Source: Planctomycetales bacterium (GTDB lineage Bacteria; Planctomycetota; Planctomycetia; Isosphaerales; Isosphaeraceae). From it: a stretch of 19,603 nt of DNA. The notes beneath the pieces are model-generated. The model had not been told where the DNA came from and searched no databases. It saw only the letters and a list, made by a program, of their open reading frames with translations. Numbering within the stretch: the stretch's first letter is position 1; the number at the start of each line of letters is the position of its first letter. The position numbers and the translations under genes were made by a program. The DNA lies in NCBI GenBank assembly GCA_027435495.1, contig DAHZZC010000390.1, forward strand, positions 1 to 19,603, read 5' to 3'. Shown here in pieces: positions 7,319-16,359 of the stretch.

Positions 7319-7380
7319 GAGGAACCACGAAAACCGCGAAGGGGACGAAGGTCGACCTTTCGTGGTCCAGGTGGTTCCTC
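7319..7380. repeat. Nested inverted repeats behind dnaA
   Basis: GAGGAACCAC (7319-7328) pairs perfectly with GTGGTTCCTC (7371-7380). A competing inner pair, ACCACGAAA (7324-7332) with TTTCGTGGT (7358-7366), shares part of the left arm. At the centre is a perfect 12-bp palindrome AAGGTCGACCTT (7348-7359). The element starts 12 bp after the dnaA stop and lies between convergent dnaA and DUF1080 genes, so it may end transcription in both directions. The CGAA-rich unit within it resembles intergenic repeats seen in planctomycete genomes, so it may be one copy of a dispersed family. Confidence 0.6.
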
Positions 7381-7423
7381 CTCGACGAGTCGGGGCTCAG
7401 AGCTTCTGAAGAATGCGATTCCC

Positions 7424-7468
7424 GATTCCAGATTGACGTCACTTCTTTGAATATCTGAAACTGGAATC
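7424..7468. repeat. Short inverted repeat between dnaA and DUF1080 gene
   Basis: GATTCCAG (7424-7431) and CTGGAATC (7461-7468) form a perfect 8-bp inverted repeat with a 29-bp AT-rich centre containing TGACGTCA. A further small hairpin TGAGA/TCTCA (7499-7511) touches the DUF1080 stop codon. There is no T-run. Function is unknown; it may contribute to transcription ending between the convergent genes. Confidence 0.4.
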
Positions 7469-7508
7469 TGAGAAACAGCCGACTCGATGGTCATTCTTTG
7501 AGAAACTC

Positions 7509-8858
7509 TCAGTCGATCGGCTTGATGGCGATGTTGCGGAATTCGACGGGGTCGCTGTGTCCGGCGAATCCGAAGTAGCCGGAGGTCCGGTCCTTGCCGG
7601 GGTGGGGCGACTTGTGCATGAATTCCTTGACCGTGGAAAGATCGGCGTCGAGGATCAGGGTGCCGTTGAGCTCCACCTGGATCTTCGAGCCCTTGACGGT
7701 CACCTCCTCAAAATTCCACTGTCCGACGGGCCGGAGGTATCCGCGCCTGGCGGCGACCATTCCATAGGCCGAGCCGTGGGCCTGGCGCGCGTCGATCTTG
7801 CCCTCATAGCGCTTGTCGCCGTCGTCGAGGACCTGCAGCTCGGTCATTCCCTGGTAGGCGGTGTCGCCGTGGCCGGGGTACCGGATCGCCAGGCCGTTGT
7901 TGCCGCCGGGCGGGAGCTTGAACTCGACCCGGGCGGAGAAGTCCTTCAGATCCTCGGGGTAGTAAAGCACGCCGCCCTTGTGCGGCTTGCACCGGATCGT
8001 GCCGGCGACGGCCTCATAGTTCTCGACGGCGCCGGCCCATTGCGCGAGGTTCTCGCCGTTGAAGATCGAGCGGTATCCGGAGTGGCCGTGTTCGGCGAGG
8101 ATCTTGTTGGCCTCGTCGGCTGAGAGTTCGCGAACGGCGATGTTTCGCCACTCGATCCGGTGGTTGTGGGTCTGAAGCTGGATCGGAGCGCGAGCCGGCA
8201 GCGGCTCTTTCCGGTTCCAGTAGTTGGCCAGCCGGGCGTGGTCGACCACCAGCTTCTCGTTGAGGTAAACGGTTGTCCGCTCGCCGACCTGGATGATTCG
8301 GAACGAGTTCCACTCGCCAATCGGCTTATCGGCGACGACGAGCGGATCCTTGCCAGCCGCGCCCGGAGCGTTGTTCCAGAGGCCGCCCGAACCCTTCCGC
8401 TTGTCCTCGCCGAGGGGTGTCTTGTCGGTCTCGGTGAAGTCCCAGATCTGGACCTGCGGTGTCGCGCGGAGGTACACCCCGCTGTCCCCTTTCGGCCCGA
8501 TCTTGAAATCGACCTTCAGCTCGATGTCGCCGTAATCCTTGTCGGTGGTCAGATAGGCGCCCTGACCGTCGTTGATCAGCACGCCGTCCTCAACGTGCCA
8601 GTGCTTCTTCACATCCTCGGCGCCCTTCTCGAGGACCTTCTGCCTGGCCTCCTCGCTCATGGCGTCGAGCTTGCGGGGGTCCATCGTGTCCTCGCCGTGC
8701 CAGCCGGAGAGGTCCTTGCCGTTGAAGAGGGTGACGAACTCGGACCGGGTCGAGGCGTCCGCGGCCTTCGCGGTCACCGCACCTGCCGGGGCAAGGGCGA
8801 CCGCGGCCGTCGTCGTCGACGCCGCCAGGAGGGTCCAGGTCAAGATCGGCCTTTGCAT
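7509..8858 (-). CDS. Secreted two-domain DUF1080 (3-keto-disaccharide hydrolase-like) protein
   Basis: A 449-residue exported protein with a signal peptide (hydrophobic residues about 7-30, AKAA cleavage region) and GGAGAGAGA upstream of the ATG. It holds two DUF1080 concanavalin-like sandwiches in tandem. The first (about 40-245) opens with FVTLFNGKDLSGW and ends IEWRNIAVREL. The second (about 262-449) opens with YRSIFNGENLAQW and ends VEFRNIAIK. DUF1080 is annotated as a 3-keto-disaccharide hydrolase domain and is greatly expanded in planctomycetes and related phyla, where it acts on sugars outside the cytoplasm. Duplicated versions are known but which half is catalytic is not clear from sequence. 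The first domain carries an insert (about 56-86, charged and helical) not present in the second. Likely role: periplasmic glycan or oxidised-sugar breakdown. Confidence 0.9.
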   Translation of the reverse strand: MQRPILTWTLLAASTTTAAVALAPAGAVTAKAADASTRSEFVTLFNGKDLSGWHGEDTMDPRKLDAMSEEARQKVLEKGAEDVKKHWHVEDGVLINDGQGAYLTTDKDYGDIELKVDFKIGPKGDSGVYLRATPQVQIWDFTETDKTPLGEDKRKGSGGLWNNAPGAAGKDPLVVADKPIGEWNSFRIIQVGERTTVYLNEKLVVDHARLANYWNRKEPLPARAPIQLQTHNHRIEWRNIAVRELSADEANKILAEHGHSGYRSIFNGENLAQWAGAVENYEAVAGTIRCKPHKGGVLYYPEDLKDFSARVEFKLPPGGNNGLAIRYPGHGDTAYQGMTELQVLDDGDKRYEGKIDARQAHGSAYGMVAARRGYLRPVGQWNFEEVTVKGSKIQVELNGTLILDADLSTVKEFMHKSPHPGKDRTSGYFGFAGHSDPVEFRNIAIKPID

Positions 8859-8981
8859 GGTCTCTCTCCATTCTTCTCTTTGGTGTGGGTCAGGGCGTGG
8901 GATCCGGGCCAGGCGCGGCCGACCCGGGATGAGGACACCATCATCGGCGGGCCGGGCACGCCGATCAACTCCCCATGTCGG

Positions 8982-10289
8982 TCACTCCGCTCGCCACGAG
9001 ATCGAGACGATCCGCGCCTCGTCGCCGGAAGGCGGGTCGATCCGGAGCCCGGTGATCATCCCCCGGTAGCCGGGCGAGGCCGCCAGGTCGACCGCGTACG
9101 TTCGGAGCACTCCATCCGGCTGGATCTTCGTCGAGGCGCGCCGATCGCCCGAGAAGCCAGCCCCCGGGATCGACCAGAAGACCTCCAGCCGATCGCCGTG
9201 TCCCTTGAAGGCGCCCCGGATATAGAGCTTCGGCATCGTTTCGGCCTTCCACCAGGTCTCGGGGCCGATCATCTGCGGGTCGCCATTGGTCGACTGGAGC
9301 CGGAGACCGCCCGCGAGCGGGAAGCCGGCGTCGCGAATGCCCTGGTAGATCCAGTGACGGCGATCGTGGTCGAAATGGTCGTCTGGGCGGGGGTCGGCGA
9401 CCCGCTCCGCCCTCGCCACCGCGCGGATCTGGTCGAGCGTCCCGAGCGTCAGAAGATATCGATATTCATACACAATATTGTGATCGAGGATTTCTTTTCG
9501 GACCGGGGCGATGTAGCCTGTGGAGTCGTCCTTCGGCCCGCCGACGTTCGGCTTGCCGTGAAATCCTCCAATGAAGGCATAATCGCCCGGGTGGATCACG
9601 CCGACGCCGAACCCGCGATCATCGACGAGTGCGGCCCAGTTCTCGGCGGCCTTCCAGCTTGCCCAGGGCGGGCCTGAGTTCTCGACGTGGCGGATCGACT
9701 GCCCCTCGAAGGGGCGGACGCCGTCGTAGGTAAACAGGCGGTGCAGCTTCCCGATCGTGTAGACGGCGGGCAGCTCCTGATCGTTCGCGGAGTACTGCGT
9801 TTTGTCGGGCCGATGGTTGTTCAGCCGGCATCGGACTCGGGCTGATCGACCGTCGAGGGTGATCCAGGTCTCGAACGTGCATTCCCCCGGGACGTTGTTC
9901 AGCGCCCACTGCATGGGGATGGTTCTGGTGTAGAGGGTCTTGCCGTCGTTGGAGTGATCGACGACGCGGCTGGGGTGGTTGTAAACATCGCCCGAGCCGA
10001 TCGGGTTCCAGGGCCAGCCCTTCCAGCCCGGATGGGCCTTGCCGAACGGGTGCGGGCCCGAGTAATACGACTGCTGGACCTGCCGGCCTAGGTCGTGAGA
10101 GTTGATCAGGTTCTCTCCCTTCGGCGAGGTCGAGAGGTGGGTGATCGTCCCGCCGATGTCGAGGTCGACGCCGATCCGAACGCTTCCGTTGTCGAGGGAG
10201 CTCAGTCGCTCAGCGCGGGCCGGGGCAAGACTCAGGGCGATCAGGAGGGTCGTCGTGGCGAGAACCGGCAGCGAGTGGAGACGATGCAT
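8982..10289 (-). CDS. Secreted beta-rich protein of unknown function
   Basis: A 435-residue protein with a clear signal peptide (hydrophobic residues 8-22, APARA then E27). I do not recognise the family. The opening of the mature protein, NGSVRIGVDLDIGGTITHLS, has the alternating pattern that begins galactose-mutarotase-like or glycosidase-associated beta sandwiches. The middle is rich in Trp, His and Gly, consistent with a sugar-binding surface. The last about 100 residues (TWWKAETMPKLYIRGAF to the end) look like a separate carbohydrate-binding-type jelly roll (SWR-AE end). The stop is 123 bp upstream of the DUF1080 start on the same strand, so the two may be co-transcribed and act together on an extracellular glycan. 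Function is inferred from layout and pattern only. Confidence 0.7.
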   Translation of the reverse strand: MHRLHSLPVLATTTLLIALSLAPARAERLSSLDNGSVRIGVDLDIGGTITHLSTSPKGENLINSHDLGRQVQQSYYSGPHPFGKAHPGWKGWPWNPIGSGDVYNHPSRVVDHSNDGKTLYTRTIPMQWALNNVPGECTFETWITLDGRSARVRCRLNNHRPDKTQYSANDQELPAVYTIGKLHRLFTYDGVRPFEGQSIRHVENSGPPWASWKAAENWAALVDDRGFGVGVIHPGDYAFIGGFHGKPNVGGPKDDSTGYIAPVRKEILDHNIVYEYRYLLTLGTLDQIRAVARAERVADPRPDDHFDHDRRHWIYQGIRDAGFPLAGGLRLQSTNGDPQMIGPETWWKAETMPKLYIRGAFKGHGDRLEVFWSIPGAGFSGDRRASTKIQPDGVLRTYAVDLAASPGYRGMITGLRIDPPSGDEARIVSISWRAE

Positions 10290-10435
10290 CGGTGCGGTCC
10301 GTTGGGTGGGAAAATGGGGAGAGAATCCGACGCCGACGATGGTAAGGTAGCCGGCGCCTCATCGCAACCGGCCGGCGGGATCGTCGCTCGCGCTCGAGGG
10401 ACCTCGGAGGTCGGGCGGAGGAGTTCGGGAATACA

Positions 10436-12409
10436 ATGGCCACACGAACATCCATTGCCAGTGAAGCGCCGCCGATGCGATCGGCGATTGCGACGATTCT
10501 CTGCGCCGGGGCGGGGCTTTCGGCCTGGGCGATTGGGCCGGGAGTTGTCTCGACGCTCCTCTACGTGGTCGCATACGCGGCCGGAGGCATGGGGGCGGCC
10601 CTCGTCGCGATGGGCGAGTTGAGGCAGGGTCGATTGAGCGTCGACCTGCTGATGATCCTGGCCGCCGCGGGAGCCGCCGGGCTGGGCGACCGGGGTGAGG
10701 GGGCCGTTTTGTTGTTTCTCTTCTCGCTGAGTGGGGCGCTTGAGGCGTATGCGATGTACCGGACGACCCGGTCGATTGACGCGCTGATCAAGCTTCGTCC
10801 TGCAGAGGCGTGCCGGGTGCGCGAAGGCGACGAGGAGCGGGTCGCGATCGAGGATCTGGCGGTCGGAGACCGGCTTCGCGTCCGGCCGGGCGAGCGGTTC
10901 CCGGTCGACGGCGAGGTGATCGAGGGAGAAACCTGGGCCGACGAGGCGACGCTGACCGGTGAGAGCGAGCCGGTGGGCAAGTCGGTCGGCGATCTGGTTT
11001 TCGCCGGGACGATCAACGGGCGTGGAAGCGTGCTGGTCCGGATGACGCGGGCGGTCGCCGATACGACCCTGGAGCGGATCGTTCAGATGGTTCGCGAGGC
11101 GCAGGCCGAAAAGACCGATGCGCAGCGTCTGGTCGAATCGTGGCGCGGGCCGTATGTCGCGGGGGTGATGGGCGGCGCGGTGATCGCGTTTGTTGGATCG
11201 TGGTTCCTGCACCGCGAGGGTTTTGCCGACTCGTTTTATCACGCGATGGTGATCCTGGTGGTTGCCTCGCCGTGCGCGGTGGTTGTCGGAGCGCCGGCGG
11301 TCCTGCTCTCGGCGATCGCGAGGGCTGCGAGGCAGGGGGTACTGTTCAAGGGAGGCGCGCACCTGGAGCGGCTCGCGGAGGTCGATACCATCGCCTTTGA
11401 CAAGACCGGAACGCTGACGCAGGGCCGTCCGGCTGTCACGGAGGTCTGGTCGACGGGGGGACTGGCCGCCGACCGGCTACTAGTCCTGGCCGCGGCGGTC
11501 GAGCGTCGGAGCGAGCACCACCTGGCCGCGGCGGTCGTCGCCGAGGCGGTGCGGCGGGGCGTCGACCCGTCCGGGATCGAGGTCGAGGACTTTGAGGCGC
11601 ACACCGGCGAGGGGGTTCATGCGCGGGTCGGCGGCCTCTGGGTGGGCGTTGGCCGCGAGGGGCTCTTCGCCTCGCACGACCGGCCGATTCCGCCCGCGAT
11701 CGCCTCGGCCGGCGCCCGGTTCCGCGATCGGGGAGAGACGGTGCTCCTGGTCGTTCTGGCGGGCGATGGCCCGGCGACCGGCGGCGTGATCGGCCTGGCC
11801 GATCTTCCGCGTCCGGAGGCACCCGCCGCGATCGCCTCGCTCCGAGGTTCGGGGGTGGCCTCGATCGTGATTCTCACCGGCGATCACGAGCGTGCTGCCC
11901 GGGTCGTCGCGAGCCGGGTCGGTGCGGACGAGGTTCGCGCCGGGCTTCTTCCCGCCGAGAAGGTTGTCGAGTTGCGCCGGCTGATGAACGCGGGCCGGCG
12001 ACTGGCGATGGTCGGCGACGGCGTCAACGACGCGCCCGCGCTGGCCGCCGCCGATGTCGGAATCGCCATGGGAGGCGCCGGCACCGACGTGGCGCTGGAG
12101 GTCGCCGATGTCGTGTTGATGGGCGACGACCTTCGCGCCCTGGCGCTTGCCGTCCGTCTCAGCCGGCTGGCTCGTCGGCGGGTCCGGCAGAACCTGGCCT
12201 TTGCCTTCGGGGTGATCGGAACGCTCGTTCTGGGCTCCTTCTTCGGGCTCCCGCTTTGGCTCGGCGTCGTCGGCCACGAGGGGAGCACGCTGCTGGTCGT
12301 CCTGAACGGGCTTCGTCTCCTGGGCGAGCCGCTTCCGGGCGAACGCCCCGCACTTCACGCGCGAGGCATTCCCGTCGTCTCGCCGGGATCGTATCCTGGG
12401 AGGAAATGA
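10436..12409 (+). CDS. P1B-4-type metal-transporting P-type ATPase
   Basis: A 657-residue heavy-metal ATPase that would pump a transition metal out of the cytoplasm. The actuator motif is TGES (174-177), the phosphorylated aspartate is D322 in DKTGTLT, and the hinge GDGVNDAP is at 527-534. The membrane metal site is SPC (278-280) rather than CPC, and HEGST (614-618) lies in the last helices. This pair defines the P1B-4 subgroup, linked to Co, Zn or Fe(II) export. There is no N-terminal metal-binding domain, as usual for that subgroup. One oddity: the nucleotide-binding HP motif reads SEHHLA (359-364), with histidine where proline is normal. The start at 10436 has GGAGGAG upstream; an in-frame ATG 13 codons later is possible. 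It diverges from the minus-strand secreted gene across 146 bp. Confidence 0.92.
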   Translation: MATRTSIASEAPPMRSAIATILCAGAGLSAWAIGPGVVSTLLYVVAYAAGGMGAALVAMGELRQGRLSVDLLMILAAAGAAGLGDRGEGAVLLFLFSLSGALEAYAMYRTTRSIDALIKLRPAEACRVREGDEERVAIEDLAVGDRLRVRPGERFPVDGEVIEGETWADEATLTGESEPVGKSVGDLVFAGTINGRGSVLVRMTRAVADTTLERIVQMVREAQAEKTDAQRLVESWRGPYVAGVMGGAVIAFVGSWFLHREGFADSFYHAMVILVVASPCAVVVGAPAVLLSAIARAARQGVLFKGGAHLERLAEVDTIAFDKTGTLTQGRPAVTEVWSTGGLAADRLLVLAAAVERRSEHHLAAAVVAEAVRRGVDPSGIEVEDFEAHTGEGVHARVGGLWVGVGREGLFASHDRPIPPAIASAGARFRDRGETVLLVVLAGDGPATGGVIGLADLPRPEAPAAIASLRGSGVASIVILTGDHERAARVVASRVGADEVRAGLLPAEKVVELRRLMNAGRRLAMVGDGVNDAPALAAADVGIAMGGAGTDVALEVADVVLMGDDLRALALAVRLSRLARRRVRQNLAFAFGVIGTLVLGSFFGLPLWLGVVGHEGSTLLVVLNGLRLLGEPLPGERPALHARGIPVVSPGSYPGRK

Positions 12410-12468
12410 TCTCCTCGGGACCGACCCGCTCGGATCGAATCCCGCCGACTGCCTATCCGGAACCTCGC

Positions 12469-15400
12469 ATGAGATTCGCACGCCCGTTCTCCGCACTTGC
12501 CCTCGCGATCGTCGCTTCCATCCTGGTGGCCGCCGCGCCGCAGCATCCGGCCACGCCCGAGGGCGACTCGAAGCCCTATAACCCGAAGGTCGCGCCGGCC
12601 TCCGACGAGGTCGCCCGCGCTGCCCGGTCGTTCCGGCTCCCCGAGGGCGTGAAGGTCGAGCTGTTTGCCGCCGAGCCGATGCTCGCCAACCCGGTCGCGT
12701 TCGGCCTGGATGAGAAGGGGGTCGTTTACGTCGCGGAGACCTTCCGCCACGGCGCTGGCGTCACGGATACGCGCAGTCACATGAACTGGCTCGACGACGA
12801 TCTCGCGAGTCGGACGGTCGACGACCGCGTGGCGATGTATCGGAAGTACCTGGGCTCGGCGTTCGCCGGGTACTCGGTCGAGCACGAGCGGGTACGTCGG
12901 ATCGTCGACCGCGACGGCGACGGCCGGGCCGATGGGGCCACCACCTTTGCCGACGGCTTCAACGATCCTGCCGCCGGCATCGGCGCGGGGATCCTGGCGC
13001 GCAAGGGCGAGGTCTGGTATGCCTGTATTCCCTGGCTCTGGAAGCTCCGCGATCACAACGGCGATGGCCGGGCCGATGAGAAAGCGCTGCTCCATCAGGG
13101 CTATGGCGTCCACGTCGGGTTCCTCGGCCACGACCTCCACGGTCTGAAGTTCGGTCCGGACGGCCGCCTCTATTTCAGCATCGGCGATCGCGGGTTGAAC
13201 GTCACCACGCTCGACAATCGAAGGGTGGTCAACATCGAGAGCGGGTCCGTCCTGCGCTGCAACCCCGACGGGACCGAACTGGAAATCTTCGCGACCGGTC
13301 TACGCAACCCGCAGGAACTGGCCTTCGACGAATATGGCAACCTCTTCACCGGCGATAACAACAGCGACAGCGGCGACCGGGCGCGCTGGGTCTACCTGGT
13401 CGAGGGGTCGGACAGCGGCTGGCGAATCGGCTACCAGTTCATCGCCGGACCGATCAGCCGTGGGCCCTGGAACGAGGAAAAGCTCTGGTATCCGGCGTTC
13501 GACGGCCAGGCGGCGTACATCGTTCCGCCGGTTGCGAACGTCTCCGACGGCCCCTCGGGTCTGACCTACGACCCTGGCGTGACGATGCTTCCCGACGCCT
13601 ACCGCCGCCACTTCTTCCTCGTTGACTTCCGCGGCGGGAGCGGACAGAGCGGAATCCGGAGCTTCGCGGTCAAGCCGAAGGGGGCGTCGTTCGAGCTGGT
13701 CGACTCGAAGCCATTCCTCTGGCGCACGCTTGCCACCGACGCCGACTTCGGCCCCGACGGCGCCCTTTATTTCAGCGACTGGGTCGACGGCTGGGAGAAG
13801 CCGAACAAGGGTCGGATCTACCGGGCGTTCGATCCGTCGAAGGCGAACGACGCGAAGGTCCGCGAGGTGCGCACGATCCTCGCCGAGGGAATGGAGCGTC
13901 GACCGGTCGCCGAACTGGCCGAATTTCTGGCGCACGCCGACATGCGCGTCCGTCAGGCCTCCCAGTTCGAGCTGGCGGATCGAGCCTCGGCCCACGTCCG
14001 AAAAAGGCTCGCGCATACACAGGATTCGGGCGTCGAAAACACGTCTGACGACGGCCAGACGGCCCTGGAGGCGCTTTCGAAGACGGCGGTCTCATCCGGC
14101 CCGGTACTCGCCCGGCTGCACGCGATCTGGGGGCTTGGGCAGGTCGGACGAGTCCGGCAGGAGGGGCGACAGTTTGAGCCTGGCCCGCTTCTTGTCCCGA
14201 TGCTCGACGACCGGGAAATGGAGGTCCGGGCGCAGGCCGCCCGGGTTCTGGGCGACCTGCACGACCCACGGGCGTTCGACGGTCTGATCGGCCGGCTGAA
14301 GGACGAGAGTCCTCGGGTCCGGTCGATGGCGGCGATCGCGATCGGGAAGTTTGGCCGGGCGGATGCGGTTTCGCCGCTGCTCGCGATGCTGGTGGAGAAC
14401 GCCGATCGCGACCCGACCCTCCGCCACGCCGGAGTGATGGGGCTGGTCGGATCGTCGTTGAAAGACCCGACGACCTTGCAGCGCCTCGCTGGATCGGCCT
14501 CGCCCTCGGCGCGGATGGGCGTGCTGCTCGCGATGCGGCGACTCGGCGACCCGCAAATTGCCGGGTTCCTGAAGGACTCGGATCCTCGGATCGTCCTGGA
14601 AGCAGCGCGAGCGATCCACGACACCCCGATCGATGCCGGACTCCCCGCGCTGGCCGACCTGCCGAGCTCGGGCTCAAGCCCCTTGCCTCTGATCCGACGG
14701 GTGCTCGACGCCCACCAGAGGCAAGGCGAGCCCCGCGATGCGAAGGCACTGGCCGAGGTCGCCAGACGTTCCGACGTGCCGGCGTCGGCCCGTCGCCTGG
14801 CGCTGGAGATGCTGGCGCACTGGGCGAGCCCTCCTGGCCGTGACGCGGTACTGGGCCTCTGGCGTCCGATCGGTAATCGACCGGCCGGGCCCGCCGCCGA
14901 GGCGCTCCGTCCGAGGCTCACCGCGATTCTCGCCGAGGCCCCCGACGACGTCCGAACGGCCGCGATCCAGGCCGCCGCGAGCCTCGGCGCGAAGGAGTCC
15001 GGTGAGATTCTGGCGAAGCTCGTCGGCGAGGCCCATCGTAATGACGCCACCCGCGCCGCCGCGCTCAAGGCGCTCGAGGACCTGAAGGATCCCCGCAGAG
15101 CCGATGCCGCTCGAAGGGCCGCGGCGATGCCCGGCGAACGCACCCGGGCCGAGGCGCTCCGGGTTCTGGCCGAGGTCGACCCGGCCGCCGCCATCCCGAT
15201 GGTCACCGAACGCATCGAGCGCGGGACGACGTCCGACCGCCAGGGCGCGATCGCGGCCCTGGGATCGCTTCGGGGCGACGCGGCGCGATCGGCGATTTTG
15301 AACCTGCTCGATCGGCTCTCCGCCGGCTCCATCGCGCCGGAGCTTCAGCTCGACGTGATCGAGGCCGCCGCGCGCCGGCCCGAGGCCGAAGTCCGCGACC

Positions 15401-15918
15401 GGCTCCATGCGTATGAGGAATCCCGGCCGAAGAATGACCCGGTCGCCGCCTATCGAGAGACGATGGCCGGCGGGAATGCCCGGCGCGGTCGCGAGATCTT
15501 CGTCGGCAAGGCGGCCGTCGAGTGCAACCGATGCCACCGGGCCCGAACCTGGCGAGGAGAGATCCCCGGCGGCGAGGTCGGCCCCGACCTCACCGGCCTC
15601 GGGGCCCGTCATGATCGCGCCTACATCCTCGAATCGATCGTGAATCCCAACAAACAAATCGCCGAGGGATTTGAATCGGTCGTCGTGGCGACGATCGACG
15701 GCCAGGTGCTCACGGGTGTTCTCCGCGGCGAGGACGCCAAATCTGTCCACCTGATGACCGCCGAGGGAAAGCGGCTGGACATCGCCAAGGATCAGATCGA
15801 GGACCGGAAGCGCGGCCTCTCGGCGATGCCGACCGACCTGGCTCCCAAGCTGACAAGGGGCGAGTTGCGCGACCTCGTCGAGTTCCTCGCCTCGCTCAAA
15901 AACCCGAGGCAGCCGTGA
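12469..15918 (+). CDS. PVC-type membrane-bound dehydrogenase with HEAT repeats and c-type haem domain
   Basis: A 1149-residue exported protein of the family restricted mainly to planctomycetes and verrucomicrobia. The signal peptide is at residues 1-25 (ATG 12469, chosen because it begins the signal; the frame is open upstream into the ATPase gene). Residues about 45-460 form the beta-propeller dehydrogenase-like domain, with two calcium-loop-like motifs DRDGDGRADG (147-156) and DHNGDGRADE (195-204). HEAT/PBS-type helical repeats fill about 470-980. The C-terminal haem domain has CNRCH (C1019, C1022, H1023) and the downstream GPDLTGLG and AMP motifs that supply the axial methionine. It likely oxidises a sugar or alcohol in the periplasm and passes electrons to its own cytochrome. 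The substrate is unknown. It lies 59 bp after the ATPase stop; no separate promoter is evident. Confidence 0.92.
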   Translation: MRFARPFSALALAIVASILVAAAPQHPATPEGDSKPYNPKVAPASDEVARAARSFRLPEGVKVELFAAEPMLANPVAFGLDEKGVVYVAETFRHGAGVTDTRSHMNWLDDDLASRTVDDRVAMYRKYLGSAFAGYSVEHERVRRIVDRDGDGRADGATTFADGFNDPAAGIGAGILARKGEVWYACIPWLWKLRDHNGDGRADEKALLHQGYGVHVGFLGHDLHGLKFGPDGRLYFSIGDRGLNVTTLDNRRVVNIESGSVLRCNPDGTELEIFATGLRNPQELAFDEYGNLFTGDNNSDSGDRARWVYLVEGSDSGWRIGYQFIAGPISRGPWNEEKLWYPAFDGQAAYIVPPVANVSDGPSGLTYDPGVTMLPDAYRRHFFLVDFRGGSGQSGIRSFAVKPKGASFELVDSKPFLWRTLATDADFGPDGALYFSDWVDGWEKPNKGRIYRAFDPSKANDAKVREVRTILAEGMERRPVAELAEFLAHADMRVRQASQFELADRASAHVRKRLAHTQDSGVENTSDDGQTALEALSKTAVSSGPVLARLHAIWGLGQVGRVRQEGRQFEPGPLLVPMLDDREMEVRAQAARVLGDLHDPRAFDGLIGRLKDESPRVRSMAAIAIGKFGRADAVSPLLAMLVENADRDPTLRHAGVMGLVGSSLKDPTTLQRLAGSASPSARMGVLLAMRRLGDPQIAGFLKDSDPRIVLEAARAIHDTPIDAGLPALADLPSSGSSPLPLIRRVLDAHQRQGEPRDAKALAEVARRSDVPASARRLALEMLAHWASPPGRDAVLGLWRPIGNRPAGPAAEALRPRLTAILAEAPDDVRTAAIQAAASLGAKESGEILAKLVGEAHRNDATRAAALKALEDLKDPRRADAARRAAAMPGERTRAEALRVLAEVDPAAAIPMVTERIERGTTSDRQGAIAALGSLRGDAARSAILNLLDRLSAGSIAPELQLDVIEAAARRPEAEVRDRLHAYEESRPKNDPVAAYRETMAGGNARRGREIFVGKAAVECNRCHRARTWRGEIPGGEVGPDLTGLGARHDRAYILESIVNPNKQIAEGFESVVVATIDGQVLTGVLRGEDAKSVHLMTAEGKRLDIAKDQIEDRKRGLSAMPTDLAPKLTRGELRDLVEFLASLKNPRQP

Positions 15919-16009
15919 GCGAACCGCGGATAGACCGTTCCGAATGAAGAATCGCGGATGCTGGATGCTCGACGCGGTCCTCAGGCGGGACGGATCGGCG
16001 GATGGCTTT

Positions 16010-16357
16010 CTAAAGTGGCAAATAGACAATCAGGTTGCTGAATTCCTCTCGCTTGCCGCAGGCGGCGATGAGTTCAAGATCCTCCACAAGCTGCCCCAGG
16101 CTGGCTCCACGCTGATGCGCGAAAAGGATGCCGACGAACGAGAGGCCCGCTTCCTGTCGCTCCGATGCGATCTGGAGGAAGTCCTGGTCCTGGGTAAAGA
16201 GAAGCCGGTCGAGGGCCGTCGCCCGGTCGAGGAGAAGGTCGTCGTTCATCTCCGCCGTCCCATCCTCCTGGCTCGTCAAGACGTCCACTCCCAGGCGGCG
16301 CAGACGCTCGGTGACAGCCAGGGGGATATGCACATCCATATAAAACTGCAAAGGCAT
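16010..16357 (-). CDS. DUF5615 PIN-like toxin-family protein
   Basis: A 115-residue protein of the DUF5615 PIN-like family, predicted ribonucleases that pair with DUF433 proteins. Visible acidic positions fit the compact PIN-like site: D8 in FYMDVHIP, the MNDD region (37-40), and TQDQDF (55-60). The ATG at 16357 lies 2 nt after the stop of the DUF433 gene, so translation is coupled. The frame extends further upstream but only as an overlap with the DUF433 gene. The toxin role is inferred from family and pairing; DUF433/DUF5615 pairs have been proposed as toxin-antitoxin modules, but activity is less documented than for VapBC. Confidence 0.85.
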   Translation of the reverse strand: MPLQFYMDVHIPLAVTERLRRLGVDVLTSQEDGTAEMNDDLLLDRATALDRLLFTQDQDFLQIASERQEAGLSFVGILFAHQRGASLGQLVEDLELIAACGKREEFSNLIVYLPL

Positions 16358-16359
16358 GG

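Noticed and set aside
8160..9677. Long plus-strand open frame of 505 codons
   Set aside because: It lies antisense to two well-supported secreted protein genes and has shuffled high-GC composition; it is a shadow frame.
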